From NCBI RefSeq assembly GCF_002435945.1, contig NZ_DIXC01000042.1:1-64000 (forward strand): a stretch of DNA of 64,000 nucleotides. The letters are read 5' to 3'. The DNA comes from Mesotoga sp. UBA6090 (GTDB lineage Bacteria; Thermotogota; Thermotogae; Petrotogales; Kosmotogaceae). The position numbers and the translations under genes were made by a program. Positions 24,949 through 34,028 of the stretch are shown piece after piece; positions within the stretch are counted from its first letter, which is position 1; each line of letters begins with the position of its first letter. The notes under the pieces were generated by a model. That model saw only the letters and a list, made by a program, of their open reading frames with translations, ran no database searches and was not told the DNA's origin.

Positions 24949-25772
24949 TTCAGGATTTTATTAGAGATATTATTGAATATGCTTTCCTTAGAAACGCAAT
25001 ATTTGCAGCGATTCTCGTAAGTGCGCTTACCGGGCTTTTTTCAAGTGTAGTAGTGCTAAGAAAGATTGAATTTATTGGAGACGGTGCAGCTCACGCAACA
25101 TTCGGAGGCATTGCTTTCGGCCTGCTTCTAGGGACCGACTATATATTTATGGCTGCGATCACTGCCGTGGTTTTTGCTGTTGCAGTAAGCTATTTTACGA
25201 GAAAGAATAAGTTGTCTGAAAGCAGTGTTATCGGAATGTTACTTCCTCTATCAATGGCATTGGGCGTAATTGCCCTCTCATTTGTGAAAGGTTACACTCC
25301 CGATGTAATGGGACTTTTCTTTGGGAACATTTTGATGGTAACTCCTGAAGATGTTTGGATGCTTCTGATAGCTGACATTGCCGCAATAGTCTTTTTTACG
25401 GTATTTTATCGTGAGCTCTTGTATTACTCTTATGATGAGGGGATGGCAAAACACTTTGGTGTGCCCGTTGGCTTCATACATTACGGAGTACTGATTGGTA
25501 TAAGTCTCAGTGTGGTAAGTTCTGTAAAAATCGCTGGAATTATTCTGGTTACCGCATTCCTGGTGATTCCTGCGGTTACTTCGAAGCTAGTTGCACGTTC
25601 GTTTAGAAGTATGATTGTGATTTCGGTAAGCATGGCAGTTGTAGCAAGTGTTATTGGCATGTTCATTTCATACGTGTTTGATATACCCCCTGGACCAGTG
25701 ATTGTTATAATGCTCTTCTTAGAGTTTCTGATGACGATCTCAATGAAAGGACTCATTCGAGGTCGAATGTAA
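24945..25772 (+). CDS. znuB: Zinc/manganese ABC transporter permease (ZnuB-like)
   Basis: 275 residues, about eight membrane spans, ABC-3 family. FIGDGAAHATFGGIAFG is the conserved family signature near residue 45, and KIAGIILVTAFLVIPA lies near 190. Forms the channel of the importer. ATGA overlap with znuC. Confidence 0.9.
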   Translation: MIQDFIRDIIEYAFLRNAIFAAILVSALTGLFSSVVVLRKIEFIGDGAAHATFGGIAFGLLLGTDYIFMAAITAVVFAVAVSYFTRKNKLSESSVIGMLLPLSMALGVIALSFVKGYTPDVMGLFFGNILMVTPEDVWMLLIADIAAIVFFTVFYRELLYYSYDEGMAKHFGVPVGFIHYGVLIGISLSVVSSVKIAGIILVTAFLVIPAVTSKLVARSFRSMIVISVSMAVVASVIGMFISYVFDIPPGPVIVIMLFLEFLMTISMKGLIRGRM

Positions 25773-25931
25773 TGAACTTGACAATCAGGCTCACGGATTG
25801 TGAGCAAATCATGATATCAGAAAGCTTTGTGGATTTTACTGGCAGTATCGGTAGATTCTCTGATTCACTCAAGAATTACATTAATTCAGAGTGGAGGACT
25901 GGGGAACCCAGATTCAGGAAGGAGAATGGAT

Positions 25932-26732
25932 ATGAAGATAACTGTTCTGTGCAATGACAAGGCTATTGAAGGCTTTGAAAGCGAACACGGTGTGTCTTTC
26001 TTCGTTGAATTAAACGGTAAAAACTATCTGTTTGACACGGGATCTACTGATGTCGCAGTTAAGAATGCCACAAAGCTAGGAATAAATCTCTCCAGAATTG
26101 AATTGATAGTAATTAGCCATGGTCACTATGATCATCTTGGAGGGCTGGGAAGTGTGCTTCGGGAGGCCGGGGGAAAGAAAGTACTGGTGGGTGAAGGAAG
26201 CTTTGAGAGGAAGTTCAGTGAGACAACACTTTCCAGCCCTGAAGATGGGAGAACCGAATATGAGCGCCTCGGAGCAATTGTTGAAACAGTGGGGACTTCA
26301 AAGGAAATTGCTGACGGAATCCATGTAATGACTGCAGCACCTTTTGTTACTGAAGAAAGACCTGGAGAAAAGCACGTGAAGATTACTGAAGGGATCAAGA
26401 AGAGAGATTTCTTCGACGATGAGCTGTCTCTCTCTGTTCTTGAGAATGGTAACGTGACAGTAATAACCGGCTGCTCACACAGGGGGATTGGTAACATCGT
26501 GAAGCAGGCCTCGGGATTTGGAAAAGTGAAGAATGTGGTTGGGGGTTTACACTTGCTGCATAAGACTGAAGAGGAGCTCGAAGAAATCTTTGAATATCTA
26601 TTGGGTTTCGATATCGATAATTTCCATATTGGTCACTGCACAGGTGACAACGTAGTGAAGAAGATCGCAGAAAGATTTCCTGTCGAAGTGCGAGAGCTTA
26701 TGGCCGGTGATAGTTTTGAGTTCCATGATTGA
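25932..26732 (+). CDS. Metallo-beta-lactamase-fold hydrolase (methyltransferase/dihydropterin synthase-related)
   Basis: 266 residues. SHGHYDHLGG is the HxHxDH zinc motif, followed by GCSHRGIGN, GGLHLL and IGHCTGDN. This order matches archaeal and bacterial MBL proteins annotated as 7,8-dihydropterin-6-methyl-4-(beta-D-ribofuranosyl)aminobenzene-phosphate synthase; the true bacterial function is unsettled. ATG 25932 sits seven bases behind AAGGAG. Downstream of the zinc importer, which could supply its metal, but a 159-base gap separates them. Confidence 0.8.
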   Translation: MKITVLCNDKAIEGFESEHGVSFFVELNGKNYLFDTGSTDVAVKNATKLGINLSRIELIVISHGHYDHLGGLGSVLREAGGKKVLVGEGSFERKFSETTLSSPEDGRTEYERLGAIVETVGTSKEIADGIHVMTAAPFVTEERPGEKHVKITEGIKKRDFFDDELSLSVLENGNVTVITGCSHRGIGNIVKQASGFGKVKNVVGGLHLLHKTEEELEEIFEYLLGFDIDNFHIGHCTGDNVVKKIAERFPVEVRELMAGDSFEFHD

Positions 26733-26798
26733 AGCACTGTGGTATGAGTTACATCCCATAATTTGTTTTCGATTATAGACATTAAGGAGGTTTATGAA

Positions 26799-27971
26799 GT
26801 GGATAGGACTTTGAATTTCGAGTATTTTTTGCCTACAAGGCTAGTATTTGGCGTTGGATCAGTAAACAGAGTTGGAGAGTTTGCAAAGTCTTTGGGCAAA
26901 AAGGCACTAATTGTAACTGGTAAGAGCAGTACGAAAAAGACGGGTCTTCTTGATAGGGTTATAGCTATTCTAGAGAAGAATGGAGTAGAAACGGTCGTAT
27001 TTGATGAGATAGTTCCAAATCCTCTTTCATCTACGGTTGATAAAGGCGCGGAGTTTGCGAACAATGAAGGATGCGATCTAATCATTGGTCTCGGTGGGGG
27101 AAGCCCTGTAGATTCGGCAAAACTAATTGCTGTGGTCGCCAAGGATGGCGGTCATTGCTGGGATTATACGGGATCTGGGGGAGGAAGAGTTCCCAAATCG
27201 GCGTTACCAGTCATCGCTATTCCCACTACTCACGGAACCGGAACCGAGTCAGATCCCTTTGCAGTAGTGACGAATACAGAAACTAACGAGAAGATTGGTG
27301 TTGGATTTGATCAAACATTTCCTACAGTTTCCATTGTTGATCCCGAGGTTATGAAGACTCTTCCACCCTATCAAACGGCGGCAACCGGAATGGACGCTTT
27401 CTACCACGCTATAGAGTCCTACATAAATACAAACCACCAACCAACTTCGGACCTTCTCGCGTTGGAAGCCATGTCGCTTATAAATCATTATCTACCTATA
27501 GCTTACAGGGATGGCAACAACATCGAAGCTAGAACAGCTCTTGCATGGGCAAGTACCGCGGCAGGCATTTGTGAAACACTTTCTGGCTGTATTGCAAATC
27601 ATTCCCTCGAGCATCCCATAAGCGCCCATTATGATGCTACACATGGAGCTGGACTTTGTGCAACCGGTCCTGCTTTCTTTGATTACATCAGGCCTCATAC
27701 AAAAGAGAGACTGGCCAGAGTAGCTCAAATAATGGGAGCTCCTGAAAGTGAAATAGATATCGATAGGCTTTCAAAAATGTCAATAGAGATAATACACAGG
27801 CTTCAAAAAAGCGTTGACATCGATATAAGTCTAGAGGAACTTGGAGTAGAGAAGTCTATGCTTGGAAGGCTTGCTGAGGATGCTATGAGAACGATGGGAG
27901 CTCTTGTCGAAGTGACACCGGGCAACCTGAAAACTAAAGACCTGGAAAGGATATTGGAAATGTCTTACTGA
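26799..27971 (+). CDS. Iron-containing alcohol dehydrogenase
   Basis: 390 residues of the type III ADH family. N-terminal NAD domain: GLGGGSPVDSAKLIAV and AIPTTHGTGTESDPFAV. Metal ligands: GMDAFYHAIESY (Asp, His), NHSLEHPISAHYDATHGAGL (two His). Similar to butanol or 1,3-propanediol dehydrogenases, likely disposing of reducing equivalents in fermentation. GTG 26799 is chosen because AAGGAGG lies eight bases upstream; the upstream in-frame ATG has no site. Confidence 0.9.
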   Translation: MDRTLNFEYFLPTRLVFGVGSVNRVGEFAKSLGKKALIVTGKSSTKKTGLLDRVIAILEKNGVETVVFDEIVPNPLSSTVDKGAEFANNEGCDLIIGLGGGSPVDSAKLIAVVAKDGGHCWDYTGSGGGRVPKSALPVIAIPTTHGTGTESDPFAVVTNTETNEKIGVGFDQTFPTVSIVDPEVMKTLPPYQTAATGMDAFYHAIESYINTNHQPTSDLLALEAMSLINHYLPIAYRDGNNIEARTALAWASTAAGICETLSGCIANHSLEHPISAHYDATHGAGLCATGPAFFDYIRPHTKERLARVAQIMGAPESEIDIDRLSKMSIEIIHRLQKSVDIDISLEELGVEKSMLGRLAEDAMRTMGALVEVTPGNLKTKDLERILEMSY

Positions 27972-28551
27972 TCCGGAGCTGCAAAAAAGAGCTTAAATTG
28001 GCGAGAATATAAGTTTCCTAGATAAATCTAAAAGAACTGGGGGTTTGACCCAGCGTATCTTCCGTTTTTTTTGTTTCTTACAAGGACATCCGAGATTGAT
28101 GCCAGAGGTCAGAGCGTTGAGGATAATGAAGGAGAAAACGTCCTTGGTCCTTCGGGAAGATCAGTTGCAAGTTGCCTGTTCCAAGTTGCAAGGATAAGAA
28201 CCGCTGTGCGCTTAAAAGCGAGAACCCGCTGACGCTGATGAAACCACGTTGCCCGTCAACAGTCCTCCGTCCCCCGCCGAGACCGCAAAACCAGATCCCG
28301 AAACTAGTTCGGGATGACAGCGAATGGTTATTCCTAAAAGCCAGATTCTGTCATTCCGACAAAGTTCCTGGTCGGAATCTTGATGCTATTGCTTCACAGC
28401 TCTCCTCGGCGAAAGGATAACCATAAAGCGGAGAACCGGTTTGTCTTGATCTTCCGACCCCCAACCACCAACCTCTGACCCCGACCTTTGCTCTTACAAC
28501 TCACAACTTGCAACTTGGAACTGATCCTTTGCTCTTCCTACCACCTACCTG
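27972..28551. repeat. Non-coding repeat-like patch with tandem hairpins
   Basis: No gene is supported. Just after the dehydrogenase a weak hairpin CTGGG/CCCAG is followed 12 bases later by eight T. From about 28,080 the sequence is a mosaic of short recurring words (TTGCAAGTTGCC, CCAAGTTGCAAGG, CCCAACCACCAACCTCTGACCCC, CAACTTGCAACTTGG), the same vocabulary as 1-303. It runs right up to, and supplies, the last codons of the downstream ABC gene on the minus strand. Confidence 0.55.
28295..28378. repeat. Nested inverted repeats in the repeat patch
   Basis: First hairpin: ATCCCGAA (28,295-28,302) with TTCGGGAT (28,308-28,315). Second: ATTCCGAC (28,353-28,360) with GTCGGAAT (28,371-28,378). The two are themselves joined by an outer pairing of ATGACAG with CTGTCAT, giving a cruciform-like layout. 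This resembles a dispersed palindromic element. Confidence 0.65.
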
Positions 28552-29580
28552 CTACCCGCAACCCCGGTTTTTCTCTTCAGCTACTTCCTTCCATCTTCTG
28601 CAGGCGTGGAAGTGGCCCTCTTCTATCTCCTGTAGTTGAGGTTCTTCCTTCTCCCAGCATTCTTCTTTTGCATAAGGACATCTCGGATGGAATCTGCAGC
28701 CCTTTGGAATATTGGCAGCAGATGGAATCTCTCCCTTTATAGGTACTACCTTGGGTTTGTTTACCTTTCCGGCTACCGGTTCACATACTGCAGCAATGAG
28801 AGCCCTTGTGTATGGATGAACGGGATTGTCTATAACATCATCGGGAACTCCTATCTCTATTATCTTTCCAAGGTACATGACCGCTATCCTGTCCGTGAAG
28901 TATCTCGCAGTAGAGAGATCATGAGTTATGTAGAGATAAGTCAGTCCGAGGTCTCTCTGCACTTCCTTCATCATGTGGAGTATCTCTGCCCTGGTTGAAA
29001 GGTCTATCATGGATACGGGTTCATCTGCAACGAGCAGTTCGGGATTGAGAAGAAGAGTCCTCGCAGTAGCGGCCCTCTGTCTCTGACCACCGGATAACAT
29101 GTGGGGATACCTCACAAGGAATTCATCTGGAGGATTGAGCTTGACTTCCATTAAAGCCTTCTCTATCATCTCCATTCTTGCATTCCTGTCTTCTCCTAGT
29201 TTGTGTATTATGAGAGGTTCTTCCATAACGTCCCTTATCTTGAACCTCGGGTTCATGGAAGCGTATGGATCCTGAAAGATCATCTGTACGTTCCTTCTGT
29301 ATCTCTTCAGTTCATCTTTCTCTATATGAGTGACATCCTCTCCGTTTAGAAACATGGTGCCGTCTGTGGGCTCGAGGAGTTTCATGATAAGCTTTCCCGT
29401 TGTAGTCTTTCCACATCCTGACTCTCCGACAAGACCGAATATCTCGCCCCTGTTTATTGAGAAGGATACTCCATCAACTGCTTTGACGTAGTTGTGTTCA
29501 CCCTTGAAGAACTGGGATATGCTTCTTCTTATTGGAAACCACTTCTGAAGGTCTTTCACTTCAATGATCTTTTCGGTCAT
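28552..29580 (-). CDS. Oligopeptide/oligosaccharide ABC transporter ATPase (DppF/OppF type)
   Basis: 342 residues. Walker A GESGCGKTTTG, signature MLSGGQRQRAA, Walker B LLVADEPVSMID. The C-terminal cysteine-containing extension RFHPRCPYAKEEC is typical of Opp/Dpp ATPases. Last gene of the four-gene importer; it overlaps the sister ATPase by four bases. The final residues EEKNRGCG come from repeat-like DNA, so the original end may have been altered. Confidence 0.93.
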   Translation of the reverse strand: MTEKIIEVKDLQKWFPIRRSISQFFKGEHNYVKAVDGVSFSINRGEIFGLVGESGCGKTTTGKLIMKLLEPTDGTMFLNGEDVTHIEKDELKRYRRNVQMIFQDPYASMNPRFKIRDVMEEPLIIHKLGEDRNARMEMIEKALMEVKLNPPDEFLVRYPHMLSGGQRQRAATARTLLLNPELLVADEPVSMIDLSTRAEILHMMKEVQRDLGLTYLYITHDLSTARYFTDRIAVMYLGKIIEIGVPDDVIDNPVHPYTRALIAAVCEPVAGKVNKPKVVPIKGEIPSAANIPKGCRFHPRCPYAKEECWEKEEPQLQEIEEGHFHACRRWKEVAEEKNRGCG

Positions 29581-30548
29581 CTCTTCTCACACCTCCAGCA
29601 GGCCACCATGTGTTCCTCTTCTATCTCAATAAGGGGTGGTTCTTCTTCTTTGCACTTATCCATGGCCAGGGAACATCTCGGATGGAATCTACAGCCCGAT
29701 GGAGGTTCGAGCAAGTCCGGAGGAGCACCGGGGATGAACGATAGTTCGCTTACCTTTGCGTGAAGTCTGGGAGTTGCAGCCAGCAAGTTTCTCGTATACG
29801 GATGACAGGGTCCCTGTTCTCCGTATATCTGCTGGTTTGTTCCTATCTCCACTATCTTTCCAGCATACATAACTGCTATCCTGTCTGACACCTCCGCCTC
29901 CGTTGCAAGATCGTGAGTTATGAAGATGAATGAAAGGTCGAGCTTCTCTTTAAGGTCTTTGAGAAGGTTTATAATCTGAGCCTGCACTATAACATCCAGG
30001 GCTGTGGTAGGTTCGTCACAGATTATTACCTTCGGTTCGAGAAAGAGGGCGGTGGCGATGGCGATTCTCTGTTTCATTCCTCCTGAGAGTTCATGTGGAT
30101 ATCTCTTTACTATATCGCCCGAGAGTCCAACTAGGTTGAGATACTTCTCTATCCTCTTTCTCGCTTCTTCCCTCTCCATCTCCCTGTGTTCCTGCAAAGT
30201 CTCCAACATCTGTTTTCCTATTGTGTAAACGGGAGTGAGAGTATTCATAGCACCCTGAAAGACCATGGAAATCTTCTCCCAGCGGATGTTCCTTCTCATT
30301 TCATTCTCTCGCAGAGGAGTTATGTCTATACCGTCGATCTCTATCCTTCCTCCGACAATCTTTCCGGGGGGAGTGGGCATCTTGAGAAGGGCGAAGCCTG
30401 TAGTTGTCTTTCCACAGCCAGACTCTCCAACGAGACCAAGAGTCTCTCCCTTATTCAGAGAAAAAGAAATGTCGTCTACAGCCTTAACCACACCTTTGCT
30501 CGTATAGTAGTAAAGCTTGAGGTTATCTACAGTCAATATGTTATCCAT
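29577..30548 (-). CDS. Oligopeptide/oligosaccharide ABC transporter ATPase (DppD/OppD type)
   Basis: 323 residues. Walker A GESGCGKTTTG, signature ELSGGMKQRIA, Walker B VIICDEPTTALD, and the family C-terminal extension RFHPRCSLAMDKC. Partner of the DppF-like ATPase; it begins 5 bases after the DppC-like permease. Confidence 0.93.
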   Translation of the reverse strand: MDNILTVDNLKLYYYTSKGVVKAVDDISFSLNKGETLGLVGESGCGKTTTGFALLKMPTPPGKIVGGRIEIDGIDITPLRENEMRRNIRWEKISMVFQGAMNTLTPVYTIGKQMLETLQEHREMEREEARKRIEKYLNLVGLSGDIVKRYPHELSGGMKQRIAIATALFLEPKVIICDEPTTALDVIVQAQIINLLKDLKEKLDLSFIFITHDLATEAEVSDRIAVMYAGKIVEIGTNQQIYGEQGPCHPYTRNLLAATPRLHAKVSELSFIPGAPPDLLEPPSGCRFHPRCSLAMDKCKEEEPPLIEIEEEHMVACWRCEKR

Positions 30549-30553
30549 AGTCG

Positions 30554-31948
30554 CTACCTCGTCTTCAGTTTCGGGTTCAGTATCTTATCCATTGCAAACC
30601 CGACAAACGCGAATGTCATTCCCATGAAGGCTATTGCCATCCCAGGCGGTACTACCCACCACCACATTCCGCTCAGCATCGCGCCGCCGCTGTTAGCTGC
30701 CTGCAGTATCTGACCCCAGGTAACAATTGTCGCGTCCCCAAGGCCCAATAGACTTATCGTGGCCTCGACAACGATAGCTCCGGGAACATTGAGCGCCATT
30801 GAAGCGAAGGCGTATGGGATAAGCAGAGGTACCATATGCTTGAAGATTATTCTCGTATTAGATGCCCCGAGAGCTCTTGAGGCCTCTATGTAGGTCTCTT
30901 CCTTTATCTGGAGTCCCATGCTCCTGACGGTCTTGACGGGTCCAACCCAGTAGAATATACACATTATTCCTATCATTACCCATATGTTCGGCTTGAAGAC
31001 TGCACTCATTACGATGAGAACGGGAAGCATTGGAACACTTATGAATATCTCGAATATACGCTGCATGAGGGAGTCTTTCCATCCGCCAACGTAAGCGCTT
31101 ATGACACCATACACGACACCAATTGAAACTGAAACAAGTGCTGTAAGGAGTCCAATTAACATTGCCCACTTTACACCGGCGATTACCCCGCTCCAGATGT
31201 CTCTCTTGGAGTTATCCGTTCCAAGAATTCCATGCACCCTTCCCGCAACAGTCACGAAGGCGTCCTCTACCTTTTCCTCTGCTTTTTGAAGCAGGAGAGT
31301 TACCTTCAGTTTGTATATTCCGGCGAGAGGAGAAGGACTTCTAAATATCCCTTGCTTTGCTTCGGAGAAGAGCACATCGGTGGTCTTGATCGTTTGAAGC
31401 TGGACCCCTTCTGAAGGAGAGTATTTCTTGCCAAAATTCATTGCTGCAGTCTGCGCCGATCTGTCTATAGAGACTCTGGCATCCTGAGCTGGAGACATTT
31501 CAAGCTGCTTTCTATATAGATCAATTGAAAGTCCGTCGGGCCTTTGAATCGAGATAACCACAGTGGGCTTACCAACTCCAGAAGCGTGGAAAACAACATC
31601 TGAAGGAGCAACAGATGCGGAGTAATCATATTCAAAGACATATTCCTGTATTCTCATTGCGCCCGCGAGGGTCTCTGAAAAAGTGTATTCCTCTATCGAT
31701 TCCGAAACAGCGCGTTTCTTTGAGGTGAAGAGATTGATCCACGAGGGCGGCGCGCTCGAGGGGAGGTCTTGCCAGTAAGTTACATCTCTCCACTTTTCAT
31801 TGGCTTCTGGATAAGGTACAATGACCGGTTCGAAAATTAGAATACAGATGAATATTGCAAGAAAGATAAGACCGAACACTCCAGATCTAACCTTTCTGAA
31901 TTCTCTCCAGAATTCGCTTGCCGATCTTCTGAAATCACTTACAGTCAT
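30554..31948 (-). CDS. ABC transporter permease, DppC type, with large extracytoplasmic insert
   Basis: 464 residues, about 150 longer than a standard DppC. One N-terminal membrane span (about 22-43) is followed by a roughly 190-residue outward-facing insert (about 50-235) before the five-span permease core. The core has the EAA loop EASRALGASNTRIIFKHMVP. Such inserts occur in Thermotogota sugar-type Opp permeases and may contact the binding protein. Overlaps the DppB-like gene by four bases. Confidence 0.88.
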   Translation of the reverse strand: MTVSDFRRSASEFWREFRKVRSGVFGLIFLAIFICILIFEPVIVPYPEANEKWRDVTYWQDLPSSAPPSWINLFTSKKRAVSESIEEYTFSETLAGAMRIQEYVFEYDYSASVAPSDVVFHASGVGKPTVVISIQRPDGLSIDLYRKQLEMSPAQDARVSIDRSAQTAAMNFGKKYSPSEGVQLQTIKTTDVLFSEAKQGIFRSPSPLAGIYKLKVTLLLQKAEEKVEDAFVTVAGRVHGILGTDNSKRDIWSGVIAGVKWAMLIGLLTALVSVSIGVVYGVISAYVGGWKDSLMQRIFEIFISVPMLPVLIVMSAVFKPNIWVMIGIMCIFYWVGPVKTVRSMGLQIKEETYIEASRALGASNTRIIFKHMVPLLIPYAFASMALNVPGAIVVEATISLLGLGDATIVTWGQILQAANSGGAMLSGMWWWVVPPGMAIAFMGMTFAFVGFAMDKILNPKLKTR

Positions 31949-32985
31949 TGTCTTCCACCCACCTTGATCCTTGGATCAAGAAAACCATAGATGAGATCCA
32001 GGATTACAAGACCACAAATATATAACCCCGTAGTTATTGCAAGGTTTCCCATAAGGACTGGAACATCATTCTGCTGTAAAGCAATCCAGTATAGGTTTCC
32101 CATTCCTGGCCAAGAAAAAATCCCTTCGTACACTATGTTGCCCCCCACAGAGGCTAGCAAAGCTAGAAGTGACATTGTGACGATTGGCGGGGCCGATGTT
32201 CTCATTGTGTGCCCGTATAATACCTTTCTTTCGGGAATTCCCCTAGCTCTTGCTGCCATTATGTAGTCGTCCTGAAGTACTCCAAGGACTATGTTTCGCG
32301 TAAGGAAGGCTCGCCCCCAAAATCCAATAACAACAAGTGTGAGTACCGGAAGGGCAAGATGATAAAGAAGGTCGAAGAAATATGAGATGCCTTCTGGAGG
32401 GGGTGTGGAATGCAGCCCGCCAGAAGGAAAGATCTTCACTCCGTATGCGAAGAACATGATCATGATCATCCCCAGCCACCAGGAGGGCATGCCAAAAACC
32501 ACCATTGTTCCAATTGATGTGCTTTTATCCAGAAATCCGCCGGCTTTTTGAGCTTTCTTCAGTCCCAGAAGAAGACCTAGAACAATGTCTATGAGCATTG
32601 CTACAGAAAAGAGGAGAAGAGTCTTCGGAACTGCTTCGGAAACCACATCCCACACACTTCTGCTGCCTTTTGAAGACCTTATTATCGTGGAATTTCCGAG
32701 ATTCAGAGTTAACGTGTCCCATGTTCGCCAGATTATTCTCTCAGCAACAGGTTTGTTCAGGCGATAGAGAGAGTATAGATCGTTTCTCCGATTTATGACG
32801 TAGTTCTCAAGCTGACTTTCATTGAGACTTGTCATTCGCATCGTCTCGCCCCTGATTTGTTCCTCGATCTGCGCCCTCAACGTCTGTTCCATGACAGTAT
32901 TGAATAGAGCCGAGAAAATAAAGATCAGAATTGCATACATCAATAGCCCATAGAGAACTCTTTTGATTGCATATTTCCAGTACAT
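31945..32985 (-). CDS. ABC transporter permease, DppB type
   Basis: 346 residues, six spans. The EAA motif AARARGIPERKVLYGHTMR (near 240) and the end FGFLDPRI-like LIYGFLDPRIKVGG are family features. First gene of the importer; ribosome site GAGGTGAG before ATG 32985. No solute-binding protein gene is in the operon, so it must be encoded elsewhere. In Thermotogota these importers often carry oligosaccharides, and the GH127 gene nearby makes arabino-oligosaccharides a possibility. Confidence 0.9.
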   Translation of the reverse strand: MYWKYAIKRVLYGLLMYAILIFIFSALFNTVMEQTLRAQIEEQIRGETMRMTSLNESQLENYVINRRNDLYSLYRLNKPVAERIIWRTWDTLTLNLGNSTIIRSSKGSRSVWDVVSEAVPKTLLLFSVAMLIDIVLGLLLGLKKAQKAGGFLDKSTSIGTMVVFGMPSWWLGMIMIMFFAYGVKIFPSGGLHSTPPPEGISYFFDLLYHLALPVLTLVVIGFWGRAFLTRNIVLGVLQDDYIMAARARGIPERKVLYGHTMRTSAPPIVTMSLLALLASVGGNIVYEGIFSWPGMGNLYWIALQQNDVPVLMGNLAITTGLYICGLVILDLIYGFLDPRIKVGGRQ

Positions 32986-32988
32986 AAC

Positions 32989-33243
32989 TCACCTCGATAA
33001 ACGGATGAATTCTTCTGTTGATTCATTTATGAAATGTGGTTCAATTTGATTTGCTCTTGAGCCCTTTAGGACAATCATCTGAATCTCTATAGCTTTGACA
33101 ACTTTCTTCACTACGCTACTGACACCTAGCTTTTTTCGTGCGGCATTGACAGTCTTAGGAAAGGGCTTAAAACGACATAATAGAGGAAAAACGTATCTGT
33201 AACATCTGCCATTCTCAATGGACAAACTGTATTGCAAGATCAA
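32989..33243 (-). CDS. Small unknown protein ahead of the ABC importer (doubtful)
   Basis: 84 codons ending four bases before dppB. The C-terminal 55 residues (VNAARKKLGVSSVV to EEFIRLSR) have ordinary codon use, but the N-terminal part is not convincing and no ribosome site was found. It could be the tail of a lost upstream gene or a chance frame. The rest of 33,244-33,348 holds only a TATAAT box (33,318) before the DUF1349 gene. Confidence 0.25.
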   Translation of the reverse strand: MILQYSLSIENGRCYRYVFPLLCRFKPFPKTVNAARKKLGVSSVVKKVVKAIEIQMIVLKGSRANQIEPHFINESTEEFIRLSR

Positions 33244-33348
33244 AAAAACATTAGGAGGCTCCGAGAACTCAAAACAATTATATACTATAAAAACCGATAT
33301 TTAATTAGCTCGCACGATATAATCTAGGAAACCAAACTTGCGGAGGTA

Positions 33349-33933
33349 ATGAATTTGTCCTATTTCGATGCAGAAACAATAAAACGTTTTACATGGTTCA
33401 ATGAGCCAGAACAATGGAAATTGGAGGACGGGAATCTGATCGTCAGGACAGACGCTCCAACAGATTTCTGGCAGAGAACACATTATGGGTTTCGGAATGA
33501 CAATGGGCATTTTCTGTTTCTCTCTCTAACAGGCGATTTCTCTCTGGTTGTCGGAGCCAAATTCTCTCCAGTGAACCAGTATGATCAAGCTGGAGTTATG
33601 GTAAGAGTTTCTCCTTCTTGTTGGCTTAAGAGTTCGGTTGAATTCGAGGGGTCTGATCCTGCCCGACTGGGAGTAGTGGTAACTAATTCAGGTTACTCGG
33701 ACTGGTCAACTCAAAATGTTCCGGTCGAAACGAAAAGCCTCAGAGTACGAGTTGACAGGAAAGGTCCTGATTATTCCGTTTATGCTTGGCAGAACGGATG
33801 GGTTCAATTAAGACTTGCCAGGCTACTGGAAGACGACGGGAAGTTTCCTGTTATGGTGGGGCCTTACTGCTGCAGCCCAAAAGGTAGCGGTTACAGAGTG
33901 GTTTTTGAAGAGATCGCCTTACAGTCTGAATGA
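33349..33933 (+). CDS. DUF1349 (concanavalin-like) protein
   Basis: 194 residues, no signal peptide. The jelly-roll pattern is clear: FTWFNEPEQWKLEDGNLIV, TDFWQRTHYGF, SLVVGAKFSP, YDQAGVMVR and GPYCCSPKGSGYRVVFEE. DUF1349 proteins are related to the C-terminal domain of GH43 xylosidases and may bind or modify sugars; activity unproven. GGAGGTA precedes ATG 33349. Neighbours are the Dpp-like importer and GH127. Confidence 0.85.
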   Translation: MNLSYFDAETIKRFTWFNEPEQWKLEDGNLIVRTDAPTDFWQRTHYGFRNDNGHFLFLSLTGDFSLVVGAKFSPVNQYDQAGVMVRVSPSCWLKSSVEFEGSDPARLGVVVTNSGYSDWSTQNVPVETKSLRVRVDRKGPDYSVYAWQNGWVQLRLARLLEDDGKFPVMVGPYCCSPKGSGYRVVFEEIALQSE

Positions 33934-34028
33934 TTTTTTGCCACAAGTGAACGCCATCGATGGTTCTTTCTGAAAAACGCTTCTTGAGTTGCTTATGAGC
34001 TTTTGTGTTTATGCTGATTGGTATTGTT

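Noticed and set aside
28172..28420. 82-codon ORF in the repeat patch
   Set aside because: Made of the repeated words and hairpin arms, no ribosome site, composition unlike neighbouring genes.
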